Positions 10,801 through 18,364 of a DNA stretch of 64,000 nucleotides are shown in pieces (position 1 is the stretch's first letter; the number at the start of each line of letters is the position of its first letter). The DNA comes from Pectinophora gossypiella. Taxonomy: Eukaryota > Arthropoda > Insecta > Lepidoptera > Gelechiidae. Location: positions 15,438,001 through 15,502,000 of the forward strand of contig NC_065408.1 in assembly GCF_024362695.1 (NCBI RefSeq), written 5' to 3'. The position numbers were made by a program, and so were the translations under genes. The notes under the pieces are model-generated. The model worked only from the letters and a program-made list of their open reading frames with translations. It did no database searches and had not been told where the DNA came from.

Positions 10801-11920
10801 TGGCCAAGAGGCTGGGGCCTATCAACACGCCGCCCGGAAGCGAGAACAGATTGCTCACTACGGTCACAGGTATACATATACTAAGAATAACTAAGCCCAG
10901 CAGGGGCAGACAGGGGGGGGGAGACCTGTGCCCAGCAGGGGCAGGTAGGGGGAGTGGAGACCTGTGCCCAGCAGGGGCAGGCAGGGGGGGAGACCTGTGC
11001 CTAGCAGGGGCAGGCAGGGGGAGTGGAGACCTGTGCCCAGCAGGGGCAGGCAGGGGGGGAGACCTGTGCCTAGCAGGGGCAGGCAGGGGGAGTGGAGACC
11101 TGTGCCCAGAAGGGTCAGGCAGGGGGAGTGGAGACCTGTGCCCAGCAGGGGCAGGCAGGGGGAGTGGAGACCTGTGCCCAGCAGGGGCAGGCAGGGGGAG
11201 TGGAGACCTGTGCCCAGCAGGGGCAGGCAGGGGGAGTGGAGACCTGTGCCCAGCAGTGGTACGTATATGCTATTTGTTATGTATGTTAATAATAACTATA
11301 CAATAAGGACGATGATGATGCTTCGCAGTCGATTTCGATTACAGCGATAGAAACTGATGGGAATAATACTACGTGTAGAACGGCAACTCTCCGCTCCCCA
11401 CCAGCGGCCGAGCTAGGTTTACCTCACCCCCCATCAGTCTTACTTTAGTCGTCAATCACCGGCAGAGCTAACATGCGCAACGTGATAAAGTTATCGATCG
11501 TATCAATAAATTTTGTCGAAATTGTTAGGTTGTATTTTTCCTTAACATGCGTGGCACGTGACATTAGCACGAATCGACAAAACGACGTAATTATATCGTC
11601 AGAATCGATAACATTACCGTGACAAAAGTCTCAGACTGACAAAATCCCTATTACAGGTCGCACACTGCCTATCTCCGTAGAGAATTAGATAAAATTGCAG
11701 TGGCCACCCAGTTTGGGCTTGTTTCCATGACCCCCGTAACCCTACGGTGTAAGTCACGCGTTCTCAACAGGACTATCATAGATTTTAATCTTGTATTTCA
11801 TTTTCTGTAGGGCGCTCCCTCCGCAAGCTGACTGACGTGGACAACTGCATAGAGATCACTAAGAACCACCCCGACAGCTCCGAGTCAGAGTCCGAGGAGG
11901 AGGAGAGTGATTCCGACTGA
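1829..11920 (+). CDS. DCAF15: DCAF15-like CUL4-DDB1 E3 ligase substrate receptor (5' partial, ten exons)
   Basis: Exons: 1829-2043, 2763-2912, 3738-3826, 4311-5396, 5916-6080, 7404-7525, 9062-9175, 10164-10251, 10774-10869, 11811-11920. All have AG/GT borders and the phases join to 2235 bases, 744 codons plus TGA. In the family, DCAF15 binds DDB1-DDA1 and recruits substrates to CUL4. The order of conserved blocks matches vertebrate DCAF15: FERIPPRLRFCL, GHVFMGLSQCGQFLLSFTY, FLSWVPGRKVRKVHSVPLF, a Cys cluster (LGCKKCAAYC), CLEHNFAIHTKFF, a long disordered middle, then SLDTELLCNEV, FIYCFDWGCHVIDV and LFVWDLVSGVYRTE near the C-terminus. The protein ends in an acidic Ser/Glu tail. The first exon starts in phase 0 without a start codon, so at least one upstream exon is missing; I found none in 1-1828. 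Introns 5 and 9 carry minisatellites. The assignment is firm; the middle diverges from vertebrates. Confidence 0.88.
2392..2717 (-). mobile_element. tRNA-derived SINE, family A
   Basis: The minus strand carries a tRNA-like head (A-box-like GGTTATAGCG, B-box GGTTCGATTCCCG), a body with GATTCCGAGCTTCGG, and the LINE-like tail GGGGAGGCCTGTGCTCAG. It lies in DCAF15 intron 1 of the visible set. It matches 9224-9551 end to end. Confidence 0.8.
2953..3293 (+). mobile_element. tRNA-derived SINE, family B
   Basis: The head GGTAGCCCAGTTGATAGAAC plus a degenerate B-box (TTTTGAATCC) are tRNA-like. The body runs through GGAAAACATCGTGAGGAAAC to GTGAAAAACGGGATAAC. Family B is the commonest SINE here. Other copies: 7965-8165, 20715-20960 with 21220-21335, 23392-23765, 36300-36625, 37480-37805, 46400-46735, 50905-51145, and 58235-58650. 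Confidence 0.8.
4311..5396 (+). CDS. DCAF15: DCAF15 large exon 4, disordered middle region
   Basis: This 1086-bp exon holds nearly half of the visible protein. It opens with the conserved EELTMGQRCLEHNFAIHTKF block, then VVQLAYSNQIIIYTD, the counterpart of a vertebrate beta-strand block. After that comes about 270 residues of low-complexity, Ser/Glu/Pro/Arg-rich sequence with no fold I recognise. A short conserved patch (NNENIVPFRVLRSNR) corresponds to the vertebrate segment around ISLPFVVTDLRGRN. The acceptor is ATTTCAG at 4304-4310 and the donor is G|GTAACA after 5396. The frame stays open upstream to 4100 and downstream to 5437, so the borders were chosen from phase and homology, not from stops. 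Confidence 0.82.
6046..6722 (+). repeat. 87-bp minisatellite made from the DCAF15 exon 5/intron 5 boundary
   Basis: About 7.8 copies of an 87-bp unit made of two related halves (about 41 and 46 bp). The first copy is the end of coding exon 5 (CACTACGAGCGCAACAACGA) plus its donor. Successive units alternate ACAGGTACTAAAT and ACGGGTACTGGAT, giving a 174-bp higher-order period. Starts of the CACTACGAGCAC motif at 6099, 6186, 6273 and 6360 give exactly 87. Confidence 0.95.
6905..7330 (-). pseudogene. Jockey/CR1-like LINE, ORF2 C-terminal fragment
   Basis: Two overlapping minus frames (7328-7038, 7129-6908) read LPLQSRRTISDICYLFKIAN, GRVDCPELL, then RVNYRRNSFFIRACRDFSEL in a shifted frame. This is the pattern of the region after the RT domain in Jockey/CR1-type LINEs. 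A frameshift and missing RT motifs show that it is dead. It lies in DCAF15 intron 5, next to the acceptor of exon 6. Confidence 0.65.
8381..8529. mobile_element. TA-flanked MITE, copy in DCAF15 intron 6
   Basis: An element of about 145 bp with imperfect ends of the type TACRGTCAYGAG...CTCRTGACYGTA, consistent with a TA target as in Tc1/mariner. Internal CACTTTAG and GTCGCACTA motifs are shared by copies at 8873-9020, 12027-12141, 20013-20162, 24209-24354, 55320-55398 (partial) and 57590-57720 (partial). Confidence 0.7.
8552..8865. repeat. Unclassified interspersed repeat (family N)
   Basis: Hallmarks are CGACCCACTAGGGT, GCGCCCAACTGGGC and CCCCATTTGTCCGGCC. Relatives: 30490-30735, 51880-52115, 55405-55575, 60415-60500 and 63450-63670, in both orientations. 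No coding frame or terminal repeat was recognised. Confidence 0.65.
8873..9020. mobile_element. TA-flanked MITE
   Basis: Second copy of the 8381-8529 family, in inverse order, ending about 40 bp before the acceptor of DCAF15 exon 7 (9062). The distance suggests that it supplies part of the branch-point region. Confidence 0.7.
9224..9551 (+). mobile_element. Full-length tRNA-derived SINE (family A) with 13-bp target-site duplication
   Basis: Flanked by GTATCTAGGATAT at 9211-9223 and 9552-9564. The head has A-box TGGTCTAGTGGTTAGAGCG and B-box GGTTCGATTCCC. The body follows, then the tail GAGGGGAGGCCTGTGCCCAG ending GTATATAGGC. The clean duplication shows retrotransposition at this site. Confidence 0.9.
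9690..10010 (+). mobile_element. tRNA-derived SINE, family C
   Basis: The head resembles family A (CAGTGGTTGAGCG, GAGTTCGATTCCCGG), but the 3' half differs: CCTGACACCAG, then CCTCACAACC and TATAGAAGAAGA. Relatives: 13670-13865, 16555-16690, 35395-35535 (minus), 49815-49955 and 58745-59155. Confidence 0.75.
10261..10283. repeat. ATTT tetranucleotide microsatellite
   Basis: Five to six tandem ATTT units, just after the donor of DCAF15 exon 8. Confidence 0.85.
10335..10590 (+). pseudogene. RTE-like LINE 3' fragment, shorter copy
   Basis: Matches 1490-1790 with internal deletions (the GRP-RW-DDL segment is lost) and ends GGCCCAGCAGTGGGATCTTG. It lies in DCAF15 intron 8. Confidence 0.75.
10897..11258 (+). 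repeat. 33/36-bp minisatellite derived from a SINE/LINE tail
   Basis: About ten units of GCAGGCAGGGGGAGTGGAGA plus CCTGTGCCCAGCAGGG (36 bp), some lacking three bases (33 bp). The core GAGACCTGTGCCCAGCAG and the final CAGTGGTACGTATATGC show that it grew from the tail of an A-type SINE or LINE. It begins 28 bases after the donor of DCAF15 exon 9, and all period changes are multiples of three. Confidence 0.95.
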
Positions 11921-12026
11921 ACTACTCACTCGAAGCCATTGTAAACCACTATATCGTCGCCATATAGCGAAAACCTAGTAAGCGCCTTTTTGAAAAATCA
12001 CATTCCGATGTCATTTCAATATTATA

Positions 12027-12141
12027 TACAGTCATGAGCAATATAATGTACCCACTTTAGGACTCTGTCGCACTAACATATTTGACAAAAAAAATAATGT
12101 GACATGGTACCAAAGTGTATACATATTAATGCTCGTGACAC
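12027..12141. mobile_element. TA-flanked MITE downstream of the DCAF15 stop
   Basis: Copy of the 8381 family, starting TACAGTCATGAGCAATATAA and ending ATGCTCGTGAC. It sits about 100 bp after the stop codon and would be part of a long 3' UTR. Confidence 0.65.
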
Positions 12142-14331
12142 GCTGAAGTATCCCGGTAAAAAATTATAGCCACAATTTAGAAGTTTTAAAAAAAAAAAGA
12201 GAAAAGAAAGCTTTTAAAATTTTCACACAGTATCATTCAGATATTCAATAGTGCTGTATCATTCATTTATTAATTCGTTTACTTTTTTAATAAGAATTTT
12301 AACAGTTCATTGAAAATAGAAGTTTTGTTCAAGTAAATCACAATAATAAAATGTGAATTTTCAAAAGGGCGCTCACGAAATTTACTCTTTAAAGCGACGA
12401 TATACGTAACTTTAACATTCAATATCCCTGTTTGGCAGGCTTTTCTATCTTTCTTCTCAAGTATACGTGTACTATTCATATCAGAAGGAAATATCAGACA
12501 TCAGAATCATTTGTCCAACGTAATTATCATGGATAACCTGCGGTTTTCACATTTTTGAATCTACGTAAGACGTTATGGCTGACGAGAAGAAATGACAAGA
12601 AACTGCAACGGCAACACATATTTACCACCCTCTTGAGAGTGCCCTGGTTGCGATAATAACATGCCCCCAAACATCGTCATTTTCAACCTAACGAACCAAG
12701 ACCCTTTCATCAAATTAAGACCATAATACTACAACACTATTGTTGACTTCTAAAATCGTCTATCACCATCAGCACCAATATGGAATCTACAGATATATTC
12801 AATCGGATGTCTTAATTTACCGTATAAATGTAAGGTACTGCGAAAACCTATTGATTTTCTTATTATAATGCATTTTTCTTGTAAATATAACTGCCAAACT
12901 GGGTGTTTTATGTACTCAAGCTTAACTGTTATACTTGTTCCAAGTATTTCCATAACTAGTATTAGATAGTGTACGAAAAGCAATGCTGAATATACTAAGT
13001 CACAAAAAGTGGGTATCTGCCGTGGTACAACAAAACAATGTATATTTTACAAAATGGCGACTGAGGGTGAGATGACGTCAGCGCGGCTCTAACCTTGAAA
13101 CGTAAGCTGTCACTTGAGCATACCTTGTTTTGTTTTACCATGGTATCTCCTAAATGTCATTTTGAAGTTGGTAGTATGGCAACATTTTCAAAAATGAACT
13201 GCATTTGGTAACTATTTGATCCTTTAGGTATTGTTTTTGATCTTTGTATGGATATTCTATTTAATAAAAAATGTGTCTGTCTGTCTTCTAGATAGAAACT
13301 GCAATAATTGTAATTGATATTACTTGTAATAGTGTCTTGTCACAAATATATTGAAGACTACAAGTTATTGTAACAGGTTGTTATGTGACATTATGCTCAT
13401 GTGAGGTTGTGATTGTTCCAACGTAGGACTGTTTGGAAAGTGCCTCTTGCTAACTACATTTCAGTATCAGTTTAGTAATTATCGTTTTTAAACAAGATGA
13501 TCTCTGAAGGATTTTAAGTATTCACCCACTGATGTTACTAACATTTCCGATTTAGTCACTGTATAGTTTCCATCCAATGACAATCAGTTGTAGGAACAGG
13601 GTTGTCACCTGCCGCAAAAAAAAGAAACATCTACTACTTGAAATTGGGATACTTATATAAATGCCGAATGTTAGCACGTTAAGCAGTTGGTCTCGTTTAC
13701 TACTAATAGTAACTGGGGCAATAAAAAAAAATTACATAAGACATGTCAGGGACCTTTGACAGTTCAATAATAACCCTGATAGTGCCATTTTAAGAAAAAT
13801 AAATGATACTAACTCCAGGGTTGTTTAGGGTGGTAATCCACCTCACAAGCCACACAATAGAAGAATCCCAATTCACCTGTAAAACACTGGAAAGGCAACC
13901 TTGTTTGTGAGGAGCATATTATGATTGTTCTGTGTACCATTTATAATCTATAATAAGTATTTGTATCAGTTATACGGTCTACAGATCACGCGTTTGGCTT
14001 GTTCTGGACCATATGATCATCGAGATATTATTAGTTGTATGGCCTGATCTGAGAAGTGTTACAATGATCAACTTCATCACAACTAAAATAGTAGTTGTAT
14101 CAATACGTAAATGAATTTTTATAGGATAATAAGTGCAAATGCTTTGAATGATTGTATGTATATGGTTTTTGTTAAATTTTAAGATTTCTTTCTGAATATT
14201 CTTCCAATATAAATGAGTACAGAACAGTGTATAACAATATTAGTTTAAATTCATTTGGACAAAGGCACTGTAAGTGTGTTGTATTGTATAGAACTTGCCA
14301 TGAAAATGAACTTGTGAGGATTAGATATGAA

Positions 14332-14337
14332 AATAAA
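14332..14337 (+). terminator. Candidate AATAAA polyadenylation signal for DCAF15
   Basis: This plus-strand AATAAA would end a 2.4-kb 3' UTR for DCAF15, only 35 bases from the opposing UBL4A signal. An earlier AATAAA at 13263-13268 is an alternative. The UTR would contain a MITE (12027-12141) and a SINE remnant (13670-13865). Confidence 0.3.
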
Positions 14338-14371
14338 TTGACAAAATATTAAAAAACATTTAACTTATTAC

Positions 14372-14377
14372 TTTATT
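14372..14377 (-). terminator. AATAAA polyadenylation signal of the UBL4A-like gene
   Basis: On the minus strand AATAAA lies about 220 bases past the TAG/TGA end of the coding sequence. This is a plausible 3' UTR length, and it is the first canonical signal I see after the stop. Confidence 0.55.
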
Positions 14378-14595
14378 TCATTTCTGTTACACAGCTTAAA
14401 CATTTATATTTTCTTTAAACATATTACTAGTCTTCAGTATAATTGGTTAAACCTGTTACCAAGACAATATATATGATGAAAGTCTACTTGTCTACTACTA
14501 CATTGACCATAATAGACACTTAGATTCAAAAGCAAAGTCCAGCACAGTTACATGATTGTTGAACAATCAAATGATCCCCGAGACTGCTGTTGAGG

Positions 14596-15148
14596 TCACA
14601 TAGCAAATGTATCATCACACTCTGTCTCCTGCTCTGTGGTAACCAGGCCAGCTTCACGTTTCTCATCTTGCAAGCAGTTGTAGCATAGCCTATCAATGTC
14701 GTCCCAAGACATTCTTTTAATTTTATCATCAATACCCTTTATCATTCTGTTAGCTGCATCAACTGACTCTCTGTCTGTCATTCCTTGATTCCTGAAATGC
14801 TTTACTGCCACTTCGAAGAGGCCTTCAGGCTTCTTAACCACCAAGTTCAGCTTGGTTCCATCTTTTATTGACGGGTAGGACTGCACTGTCTGCTCGTCGG
14901 ATAAAGTGCGGCCGAGTAGAAGCAGTTTCTGTTCTTCGACGGGAATGCCGAGCTGGGTAGTCACTTGACGCTTTATTTCAGATATAAACGTCGTAGGTTG
15001 CACCTATAATGAAAGCCGTGTAATTAATTATACATTACATTATCAAAACATTCATTATCAATTAGATTGTTTTGGAAGTTATAAATCACTATAAATTTAC
15101 CTCCAGAGTGCATTCGCCCCCTTGCAATTTTTTAATTATTAGTTTCAT
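14596..15148 (-). CDS. UBL4A: UBL4A/Get5-like ubiquitin-like protein (two exons, complete)
   Basis: Minus-strand exons 15148-15101 (16 codons) and 15003-14596 join in phase 0 to give 151 residues, close to the length of vertebrate UBL4A. An N-terminal ubiquitin-like fold starts MKLIIKKLQGGECTLEV, continues through EEQKLLLLGRTLSDEQTV, and ends at KLNLVVKKP. After it comes a helical C-terminal domain (LFEVAVKHFRNQG, then RMSWDDIDRLCYNCL) matching the BAG6-binding TUGS segment of UBL4A. In the family the protein bridges SGTA and the BAG6-TRC35 complex, passing tail-anchored membrane proteins to TRC40/GET3 in the cytosol. There is no C-terminal di-Gly, as expected for a non-conjugated ubiquitin-like protein. 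The second exon begins with GTG (Val) directly after the acceptor; the real start is the ATG at 15148. Confidence 0.9.
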
Positions 15149-17149
15149 GATGTATTTCTGAATCAAAACTAATTTCAAGAGATATTTTTAAAACACGAAG
15201 ATTTAACTTTTCTTCACCATCTTTTTACAAATTTACAATTTCACACGCTCGCTCGATATATTCTGGGTGACCAAAAGGAGGTTTTTATTTTGTGCTGTTC
15301 CTTTAAATAATGGACATGGAATACTATCGTTTTATTTTAATATACGTTTTTGAAATAGAGTTTTCATTTTATTTATTTTTAATTTATTATATTATTATTT
15401 CATAAATTTTGTGGCCTAGTATTATTATGCTAAAATACATTATAAAAACAAACTTATTTCGTAGAAAACGAAATATATGGCAGCCCTTAGGGTCAGCTGT
15501 CACTGACATTAAGTAGGCTGTAATTCTTTTAATGATAAACAAGGACAAGTGCGGTTAGATTATACACTGCTTGTTTGATATAACGCTGTAGTAACTGTAT
15601 GCGTAAAAATAAATTGATGTATAATATAATTTTATATATTGACTATGAACAATACCAGTAGTTACAGAAGTTAGCCACAATAAATGTTGCCAATATAAAA
15701 TAGTATTGGGACTGCTTGATACTAGATACTAGGTAATGATTCAAAATCTGCCTCACTCATTCATTGCCTTAATGTGAACATATTGAATAAACATAATAAA
15801 AAAAACGTGTAGCCAAGTTTCTAGTTATTTTGCGTGGGTTATGGTATGATAGTATTATTTAAAAAATAATAATTATTGTAAACGAATCTTTTATAATTAT
15901 AACTGGCTGGTTCTCGTTTCACCGAAGAATGAGTAAAACATTAACATTATTTCAAAAAATATTTATTGGCCATCTAGTTTTTTACTTGACAGATTTAATG
16001 ATTGAAAAGAAAATAGTTGATACACGTCACAAATATCTTTAATTTTCGTATATAAATAAACAAATTACCTAGGAGATATTTGAATACCTTGAAAATATCT
16101 TCATGATAATGGATGACAAAACTTTGCTAACTTTGACGAAGATAACGATGAAAGGCGTTATTGTTAAAGAAGAGATTTCTGTTCCTGATTCTGGGAAGTC
16201 AGTGTACTTTTTCGAAGCTTTAGAAGGTATATTCTGTTATTGCGATATGTTCAAAAAGTTTTCAAAATTACGTAAAACTTCTAAAGTAAAGTAGTGAGTA
16301 TGTAGCTAATAAAGGATTTCACCAAATCTTCAATTTCTTAATAAGTCTTCAAAAGAGTTGAATTGCCATGAGGAATAGATAAATATCTAAGGAAACCGGA
16401 AGTAAACGGAAGTAAGTTAGTAGGTTATATTATAATTATTCTTATATATAGTAGTTAGACTTTAGAGATGCTATCATACATAGTTAGCCCACCCATTGAG
16501 CACAGAGAACAATAAGAGTAGATAAAATGAAACATTCGGTCTTGTCGAATATTTAGTTAAGTATGTTATGGTGTCATTACTTAGGCCATGTCAGGGGTCA
16601 TTTGGCGCCTCATTAGGTAGTAACCTTGATACCAGGATTGATGAGTTTAGTTATTGATCAACTCACACAACCCATATGAGAGAAGAGAAGTTAAACATGA
16701 TCTAACTTGTCATTTTTCATTTCACTGTAGTTAGTGTTTTAATATTTAATATATCTTATAACCAAAGGTTGCCTTTAACAGATTGCTACTTAACAATAAG
16801 GCCACCTATTGTACTCATCCATTTCTTTTTTGTTTGTAATTTTGTATTTTCTGTGTGTGCAATATAGTATTTTTATGTTAAATATAGTTTTTTAAGATAG
16901 TTGTCTTTCCACATGACATAATTTAATAAAATGCACAAAATTTAATGGCTGTGACTGCCACAGTCAATTGTCATATAATTGAATATAGTCAATTACTAAC
17001 TTGGTATAAAACCAACTTCAATAGAAGAAATTGACTTCATAAGTAAATTAATATAATATTTTTCTAGTGTACATAAATAACCATGGGCATAAAAGTAACT
17101 GATTCGAATTGCACACTTAAATCAATTAACGATCCAATCTTTTAAGAAC
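15149..17149. other. Intergenic DNA between UBL4A-like gene and Rfx
   Basis: AT-rich sequence; UBL4A and Rfx diverge here. It contains a SINE C remnant (16555-16690). A 63-codon frame at 16103-16294 looks random and matches nothing I know. Confidence 0.5.
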
Positions 17150-17640
17150 ATCACTAGCTGTTCCGACTTCTGCCCCGGACGGAGCCCGTAGCCTAGGAAA
17201 CGGGTGTAGCTACGAGACAACAACATTGATAAGTCATTTTGTTATCGCGTTACATAAAATTGTTGAAAAGGACCTTTGAAACTGTGCTACACCTCAAACG
17301 GCGCTTCGGAATAGTTTCCTATACCAAAACTAGTGTGCTACGTACATTTGAAGAAATGATGTTTTTGACAGGTCAAGGAATGGCTGGCAGGTGGGTTCGT
17401 CGTATTTTCGCTATAATTTATGAAAAAAAATCGCAGTTTTGGACCAAAAAGTTTGTAATGCGAGCGGCGGTGCGCTGAGGAAGGCGGGAGGCGCCGCACA
17501 GGCGCGTCTCCCCTATTCCCGGCGTTTATATCCCGAGCCGATTGCGTATCAATTTATCAGGGTTACGGGGCGCAGGGTCGGGGGCGGCTACCGGCGCCAG
17601 GCACGGCACGCGCCGCCCGCCGCTGCTTACGAATTACCTG
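17150..17640 (+). promoter_or_regulatory. GC/CpG-rich island, probable Rfx promoter or 5' UTR
   Basis: In otherwise AT-rich DNA this stretch becomes markedly GC-rich, especially 17455-17630, which has many CpG dinucleotides. It lies 0.7-1.2 kb before the Rfx start codon and includes the X-box. Short open frames run through it (17239-17478, 17439-17741) but resemble no protein I know. The transcription start cannot be fixed from sequence. Confidence 0.4.
17188..17201 (+). promoter_or_regulatory. Candidate RFX X-box upstream of Rfx
   Basis: The 14-mer GTAGCCTAGGAAAC fits the X-box pattern GTNRCC-N(0-3)-RGNAAC with a two-base spacer. The only departure from the strict RGYAAC half-site is one A, which many functional X-boxes share. 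It lies 1.1 kb before the predicted Rfx start codon, at the edge of a GC-rich island, so it may mediate autoregulation. Confidence 0.5.
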
Positions 17641-18324
17641 TGAAACAACACTGCCTATATAATATGCTAATCATGCAGACAGTACATAAACAGACATGCA
17701 CCACTCAGCTACATTTTATCACCAAAATAACCATATACTAGCCATTACCAACTTACCTACAAGTACATACAATAAATTTACTTATGTCTATATACTTTTA
17801 CATTTAAATATTGAGTTCTTAGTATATTACAAGATTAATTTCTCCAAATACAGTCTTACATTTCTTTATCAGACAGTACCATATTGGTTTTATACTAAGA
17901 GAAATGCTAACAAATGACTAATCACTTATTATCACTAGATTAGATAAGTCATTGCTGCCACAATTCACATGAAATGTAATTTCAATATTCCATAATTCAC
18001 AATAAACATAAAAACAATGGCTCATTACACTGTCACCAGTAATGGTATTGCTCACCCATGCATGTTACAGGCAGGTGGTACCACTGGACCGTGACCACAC
18101 ACCTGCCTGCACCCCCTCTATACACCATCGCATTACAACTTACCCTAGCTCAGTCTGCACAGAACCTAAAACAGTGATAGACAAAATATTACCCAATATG
18201 TCTGCTTAGTTACCAGTTGTTTGATCAATACTACTTACAGTATCTTTCAGTGAAGCCAACAATAATGTGTCATCTCTTCTACAAAGTGCTATTTTCATTT
18301 AAAATTTGAGTTTTTGTTTGTAAA

Positions 18325-18364
18325 ATGTCGGAGATGGGGTTTGAGAATGTGTTCTACCTGGAGA
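18325..18364 (+). CDS. Rfx: Rfx first coding exon (predicted)
   Basis: ATG opens MSEMGFENVFYLE and stops at a strong GTGAGT donor in phase 1. The next exon (20570) needs exactly phase 1, joining as ...FYLE-N-FECAGDEV. Upstream TAA precedes the ATG directly (taaaATG). No homology is recognised in this short peptide, so the call rests on phase, donor quality and position. Confidence 0.6.

Noticed and set aside
10964..11350. Long Arg/Gly/Pro-rich open frames in the tandem array
   Set aside because: All three frames stay open because the repeat length is a multiple of three; only the frame continuing exon 9 is of any interest.
16103..16294. 63-codon frame before Rfx
   Set aside because: No similarity, no donor in register with Rfx, and AT-rich composition typical of chance frames.
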